In this document: positions 60,166 through 64,000 of the stretch, one piece after another
Position numbering within the stretch: position 1 is the first letter of the stretch
Layout of the letters: each line of letters starts with the position of its first letter
Source of the DNA: Flavobacterium orientale
GTDB lineage: Bacteria; Bacteroidota; Bacteroidia; Flavobacteriales; Flavobacteriaceae
Assembly: GCF_014638005.1 (NCBI RefSeq)
Contig: NZ_BMFG01000003.1
Location: 275,721-339,720, forward strand
Reading direction: 5' to 3'
Length of the DNA stretch: 64,000 nucleotides
The notes under the pieces: generated by a model
Seen by the model: only the letters and a program-made list of their open reading frames with translations
Databases searched by the model: none
What the model was told of the DNA's origin: nothing
Program-made: the position numbers and the translations under genes

Positions 60166-63100
60166 ATGAAAAAAATTACGCTTTTACTAGTAGCGGCTTT
60201 TTGCACACTAACGGGATATTCCCAATATTTCGAAGGGTTTGAAGGAGCTACTTTTCCGCCAGCTGGATGGTTGGTTACTGACAATGGTGTCGGAACTACT
60301 TTTAGTTGGGAACGAACCAACAATGTTACAACTCCACCAACTGTTTATGAAGGTACGTTTTCTGCCTTTATGACTCGTGAAAACATCGGAATTGGTAACA
60401 CCTCAGAAGATTGGTTAATTACAAATCAACTAGCAGTCCCCGCAAATGGACAGTTACGATTTTTTACTCGATCCACTTTAGGAGGAAACCAAGGTACCCT
60501 ATATCAAATTAGAGTTTCAACAAGTGCTAACCAAGCAGATTTGGGAGCTTATACATTGTTGCAACAATTTACTGAAAACGAATTGACAGAGGCATTTAAT
60601 GTTTATGAAGAAAAGATTATAAGCTTAAATACATTTCCAGCAAATCAACAAGTTTTTATAGCATTTGTTATGGTTTTTACACAACCAACTACTGCTTTAG
60701 GAGGTGACCGTTGGTTAGTAGATAATGTTTCTGTTGTAGAACAATGTATTGATCCAATAGACCCAACGGCTTCAAACTTTTCTTTAACCGGTGCAACACT
60801 TTCTTGGGGTAATCCTGGCGGTGCAACGCAGTTTGAAGTAGAAGTTGTTCAAGTACCAAATACTCCAACCGGAGTTGGTATTTTAACAAACAGTAATCCT
60901 GTAACAACGGAAGCTTTAGGGTTAACGCTGCAACAAGCAACACAATATGAGTTTTATGTAAGAGCAGTATGTGCCTTTTCAAGTAGCTTATGGGTTGGGC
61001 CATTTATTTTTTCGACAGCTGCACCCGGTCAGACTTGTGAAGCTCCGGCTGTGATTTCATCGTTGCCTTATGTTACAACAGATAACACCAATAATTATGG
61101 TGATGAATATGGTGGTACTGCTGGAACTGGTTGTGGTTCTGGGAATCCTTATTTGAATGGTAACGATGTATTTTATAGTTTCACAGCAACCAGTAACGTC
61201 CCTGTAACAATAACCATGAGTCCAACTAGTAATTGGTCGGGTTTGTTTGTTTATAACAGTTGTGCCAATGTTGGTGTAAGTTGTATTGCAGGAGTAGCAA
61301 ACTCAAATACAAACCCGAGAGTTATTATTTTACCTGTAACTGCAGGCCAAACATATATAATTGCAATTTCAACTTGGGCTACAGGTGCTCCAACACAGAG
61401 CACGGGATATACCTTAACTATTGTTGAAAATACGTGTACCAATTTTACAGCCACATATAGTGTTTTGCCAGATTGTGCTAATGGTAATCAGTTTTTTGCT
61501 GTAGCAAATGTTACCAACATGGGAACTGCCACTTCAGTTGTGGGTACTTCTAGCGAAGGTGGTGCAACGCAATCTGTAACTGAGCCAGGAACTATGCAAT
61601 TTGGTCCTTATCCAAACGGAACAAACGTAACATTAAACCTTCAAAATGCAAACGATGTCAATTGTTTTTCAAATAGTGCCAACTTAACTCAAGCTTTTTG
61701 TCCTGCTACAAATAATTTATGTTCAGGAGCTATTCCTATAGAATGTGGTGACTCAGAAACTCAAACTACCGTTGGTGCAACAACCGCCGGAGCTCCAACA
61801 TTTACATGTGGCACAGGACCTGGTTCAGGAGGTCTTTGGTATTCACATTTAGGAACGGGAGATATAGTTACATTTTCACTATGTGGTTCAGCATTTGATA
61901 CAAAAATTCAAGTATTCACAGGTTCTTGTGGCACATTTACTTGTGTTGCAGGGAATGATGATTTTTGTGGTAATCAATCACAAGTTCAAATTGTAACTAC
62001 TCCAGGTGTAACCTATTATGTATATGTATTTGGTTTTGGAACGGCACAAGGTGTTTTCACATTAACTACTAATTGTACTCCTGCACCTCCAACACCAATT
62101 AACGATAATTGTGATACAGCAACTGTTGTACCTGTGAATACAGATGCAACATGTGCATTAACCGTACCCGGAACAATAAATGGTGCTACTCAATCACCTC
62201 AAGCCAATACTTGTGTTGGGACTGCAAACGATGATGTTTGGTTTCAGTTTGTTGCTACTCAAGCATCTCATACTATTTCATTATTAAATGTTGCAGGTTC
62301 AACAACAAATTTAAATCATGCGTTGTTTTCAACAACAAATCCAAGTGATCCTTGTGCGGCTTTAACTTTAGTTTATTGTAGTGATCCTAATGCAAGTTTT
62401 GCGGCCGGTCTTACACCAGGCAATACTTATTATATTAGAATATATAGTTCAGGAACTGCTATTCTTCAAAACACAACTTTTGATGTTTGTGTTAGTGTAC
62501 CACCACCACCACCAGTAAATGATAGTTGTAGCACCCCATTAGTTGCACCTGTTAACTCCTCTCTTATATGTGCAGATACAATATCCGGAACTATTACCAG
62601 TGCAACAGCCTCTCCAGAGCCAAATGCTTGTACGGGAACTGCTGATGATGATGTATGGTTTCAGTTTACTGCTTTAGCTAGTATACATAATATTAGTTTT
62701 AATAACGTTCAAGGGACAACTACAGATTTAGCTTTTGCTACATATTCCGGTGCATCTTGTAATGCCTTAACGCAAATAAATTGTCAGGTAAATAATAGCG
62801 GAGTGGTAGGAGGTTTAACTCCTGGAGAGGTGTATTATATACGTGTTTATTCACAACCGGCAACACCTAACTTAATCGCTAGTTTCGACTTGTGTATTAC
62901 CACTCCTACCCAATGTGACAGTGCTCAATTAACTTGTGGAGATGGATCGGTAATTAATAATCAAATAGGTGTTCCTAGTTATGGATCTATTGGTTGTTTA
63001 AGTACTACGCCAAATCCATTTTGGTTCACTATTGAAATTGAAACATCAGGGTCTATTACTTTTACATTAAATCAAACTTCAGCTGGAAACTCTGATGTCG

Positions 63101-64000
63101 ATTTTATATTGTGGGGGCCTTTTACAAGTGCTCAAATTAACAGTACTGCGTGTAATAATTTATATGATTATCCTGACGGGAATTTATCAATTCCTAATAA
63201 TATTGTAGATTGCAGTTATTCTGCTGCAGCGACAGAATTCATAGATATCCCTAATGCGATTCAAGGACAGCATTATTTATTGTTAGTTACTAATTTTGGA
63301 AACTCTTTAGGAACATTTAATATCAATCAAACAGGCGGTACCGGTGCCGCTGCATGTTGTAACGTTGATTTAGGTCCAGACTTAGTATTCTGTAATCAAG
63401 ATTCGCACACAATAAATGCAACTTTTACAGGTGATCCAGGTACAGTAATATGGTATAAGGACAATGTCGTAATTCCAAATCAAACAACAGCTTCCTTAAC
63501 AGTTACTGAAACAGGAATTTATAAATGTGATATAGCTTGTGGTCAAACTACAAAATCAGATGAAGTTTCAATCACATTTAACAACATAGCCGCTGATGAA
63601 AAAGAGAATGTCGTTGTTTGTGATAGTTATATTTTACCAGATGATTTAAGTGCTAATAATAATTATTATACTGCAACCGGAGGTCCAACAGGAACTGGCA
63701 CAATGTTAAATGCAGGTGATGTTATTAGTACTTCACAAACTATTTACATTTTTGCTCAAACCGATACAACTCCTAATTGTACCGATGAATCAAGTTTTGA
63801 AGTTCAAATTATACCAACGCCTGTAGTTGTTGGCCCGTTAAATGTTGTTGCCTGTGATTCTTACGCACTACCCACGATATTACTTGGTAATTATTTCACT
63901 GGTCCTGGTGGCACAGGTCTATTGTTAAACGCAGGAGATTTGATAACCACTACACAAACCATTTATATTTACACCACTAATGGTCCTTGTGCTACAGAGG
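60166..64000 (+). CDS. Very large secreted multi-domain adhesin-like protein (3' end beyond window)
   Basis: The frame is open from the ATG at 60166 to the window end (at least 1278 residues). It has a signal peptide (MKKITLLLVAAFCTLTGYSQ). Domain order: choice-of-anchor-J-like domain (residues ~21-185, FEGFEGATFPPAGWLVTDN to GGDRWLVDNVSVVEQ); an Fn3-like domain (~190-285); four PPC-like beta domains, the last two being close tandem copies of ~139 residues (62101-62517 and 62518-62910) with NDDVWFQFVA and LTPGNTYYIRIYS; an Ig/PKD-like segment (~63360-63580); then 78-residue repeats starting with VVVCDSYILPDDL and VVACDSYALPTIL. The repeats resemble those that precede T9SS tails in flavobacterial adhesins. 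The C-terminus is not visible. Confidence 0.85.
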   Translation, partial: MKKITLLLVAAFCTLTGYSQYFEGFEGATFPPAGWLVTDNGVGTTFSWERTNNVTTPPTVYEGTFSAFMTRENIGIGNTSEDWLITNQLAVPANGQLRFFTRSTLGGNQGTLYQIRVSTSANQADLGAYTLLQQFTENELTEAFNVYEEKIISLNTFPANQQVFIAFVMVFTQPTTALGGDRWLVDNVSVVEQCIDPIDPTASNFSLTGATLSWGNPGGATQFEVEVVQVPNTPTGVGILTNSNPVTTEALGLTLQQATQYEFYVRAVCAFSSSLWVGPFIFSTAAPGQTCEAPAVISSLPYVTTDNTNNYGDEYGGTAGTGCGSGNPYLNGNDVFYSFTATSNVPVTITMSPTSNWSGLFVYNSCANVGVSCIAGVANSNTNPRVIILPVTAGQTYIIAISTWATGAPTQSTGYTLTIVENTCTNFTATYSVLPDCANGNQFFAVANVTNMGTATSVVGTSSEGGATQSVTEPGTMQFGPYPNGTNVTLNLQNANDVNCFSNSANLTQAFCPATNNLCSGAIPIECGDSETQTTVGATTAGAPTFTCGTGPGSGGLWYSHLGTGDIVTFSLCGSAFDTKIQVFTGSCGTFTCVAGNDDFCGNQSQVQIVTTPGVTYYVYVFGFGTAQGVFTLTTNCTPAPPTPINDNCDTATVVPVNTDATCALTVPGTINGATQSPQANTCVGTANDDVWFQFVATQASHTISLLNVAGSTTNLNHALFSTTNPSDPCAALTLVYCSDPNASFAAGLTPGNTYYIRIYSSGTAILQNTTFDVCVSVPPPPPVNDSCSTPLVAPVNSSLICADTISGTITSATASPEPNACTGTADDDVWFQFTALASIHNISFNNVQGTTTDLAFATYSGASCNALTQINCQVNNSGVVGGLTPGEVYYIRVYSQPATPNLIASFDLCITTPTQCDSAQLTCGDGSVINNQIGVPSYGSIGCLSTTPNPFWFTIEIETSGSITFTLNQTSAGNSDVDFILWGPFTSAQINSTACNNLYDYPDGNLSIPNNIVDCSYSAAATEFIDIPNAIQGQHYLLLVTNFGNSLGTFNINQTGGTGAAACCNVDLGPDLVFCNQDSHTINATFTGDPGTVIWYKDNVVIPNQTTASLTVTETGIYKCDIACGQTTKSDEVSITFNNIAADEKENVVVCDSYILPDDLSANNNYYTATGGPTGTGTMLNAGDVISTSQTIYIFAQTDTTPNCTDESSFEVQIIPTPVVVGPLNVVACDSYALPTILLGNYFTGPGGTGLLLNAGDLITTTQTIYIYTTNGPCATE

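Noticed and set aside
60689..61454. Minus-strand open frames inside the large adhesin
   Set aside because: They are antisense to a clear repetitive secreted protein and lack any domain.
1..64000. tRNA, rRNA, CRISPR arrays, transposases, phage genes
   Set aside because: No CCA-ended cloverleaf, no regular spaced repeats, and no transposase or integrase motifs were found in any gap or frame.

Overview
The window is a 64 kb piece of a low-GC Bacteroidota chromosome, almost certainly from a Flavobacterium-like member of Flavobacteriaceae. The evidence is the Bacteroidota -7 promoter consensus (TAnnTTTG) ahead of many genes, the near absence of Shine-Dalgarno motifs, a type IX secretion (T9SS) C-terminal signal on a secreted protease, several lineage-typical families (DUF4292, DUF4421, DUF1573, HU-CCDC81/SPOR fusions) and the flavobacterial style of gene order. 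I see no rRNA, tRNA, CRISPR array, insertion sequence or phage gene, and no intergenic gap longer than about 210 bp.

Layout. 1-1042: end of the F1Fo ATP synthase locus (atpA tail, atpG). 1138-5389: secreted S9 peptidase, GNAT acetyltransferase, alpha/beta hydrolase, small lipoprotein. 5427-6878: polysaccharide flippase. 6939-15831 (minus): a membrane-stress module made of a giant AAA+ ATPase, a flotillin, a membrane OB-fold protein, PspA/IM30 and a small CesT/YbjN-like protein, with a divergent XRE regulator at 15947-16555. 16686-21590: dut and an envelope operon (sugar nucleotidyltransferase, TPR protein, DUF4292 lipoprotein, EnvC-like amidase activator). 21664-26719: acyl-CoA thioesterase, HU/SPOR protein, dprA, trpS, PlsC acyltransferase. 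26830-29419 (minus): lipoprotein, ECF sigma factor and a membrane-anchored anti-sigma-like beta-barrel fusion. 29511-33030: recA, then a lipid operon (second PlsC, acyl-ACP desaturase, HD hydrolase).

33031-49690 is a split haem region. On the minus strand an AraC regulator, a lipoprotein hydrolase, hemH, a MATE transporter, hemJ, an NtrY-like kinase and an enoyl-CoA hydratase run leftward. On the plus strand hemA, hemC, ktrB, ktrA, hemD, hemE, a 77-residue unknown, hemF, a DUF4421 barrel and hemB run rightward. Together these cover most steps from glutamyl-tRNA to protohaem by the oxygen-dependent route; hemL is not in the window. The divergent AraC-hemA gap contains two AGCGATAC direct repeats 21 bp apart next to a -7 element, the geometry expected for an AraC-type operator.

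49756-64000: lipoprotein cytochrome c, an OmpR-type two-component system, a DUF1573 protein, a DEDDy exonuclease, a T9SS-secreted subtilase, a double-ABC oligopeptide-type ATPase, hflX, and a very large secreted repeat protein that runs off the right edge.

Most worth a second look: the giant ATPase/flotillin/OB-fold/PspA module, the anti-sigma-like protein whose C-terminus looks like an outer-membrane barrel, the putative AraC operator over hemA, the 77-residue gene inside the haem operon, and the HU/SPOR fusion.
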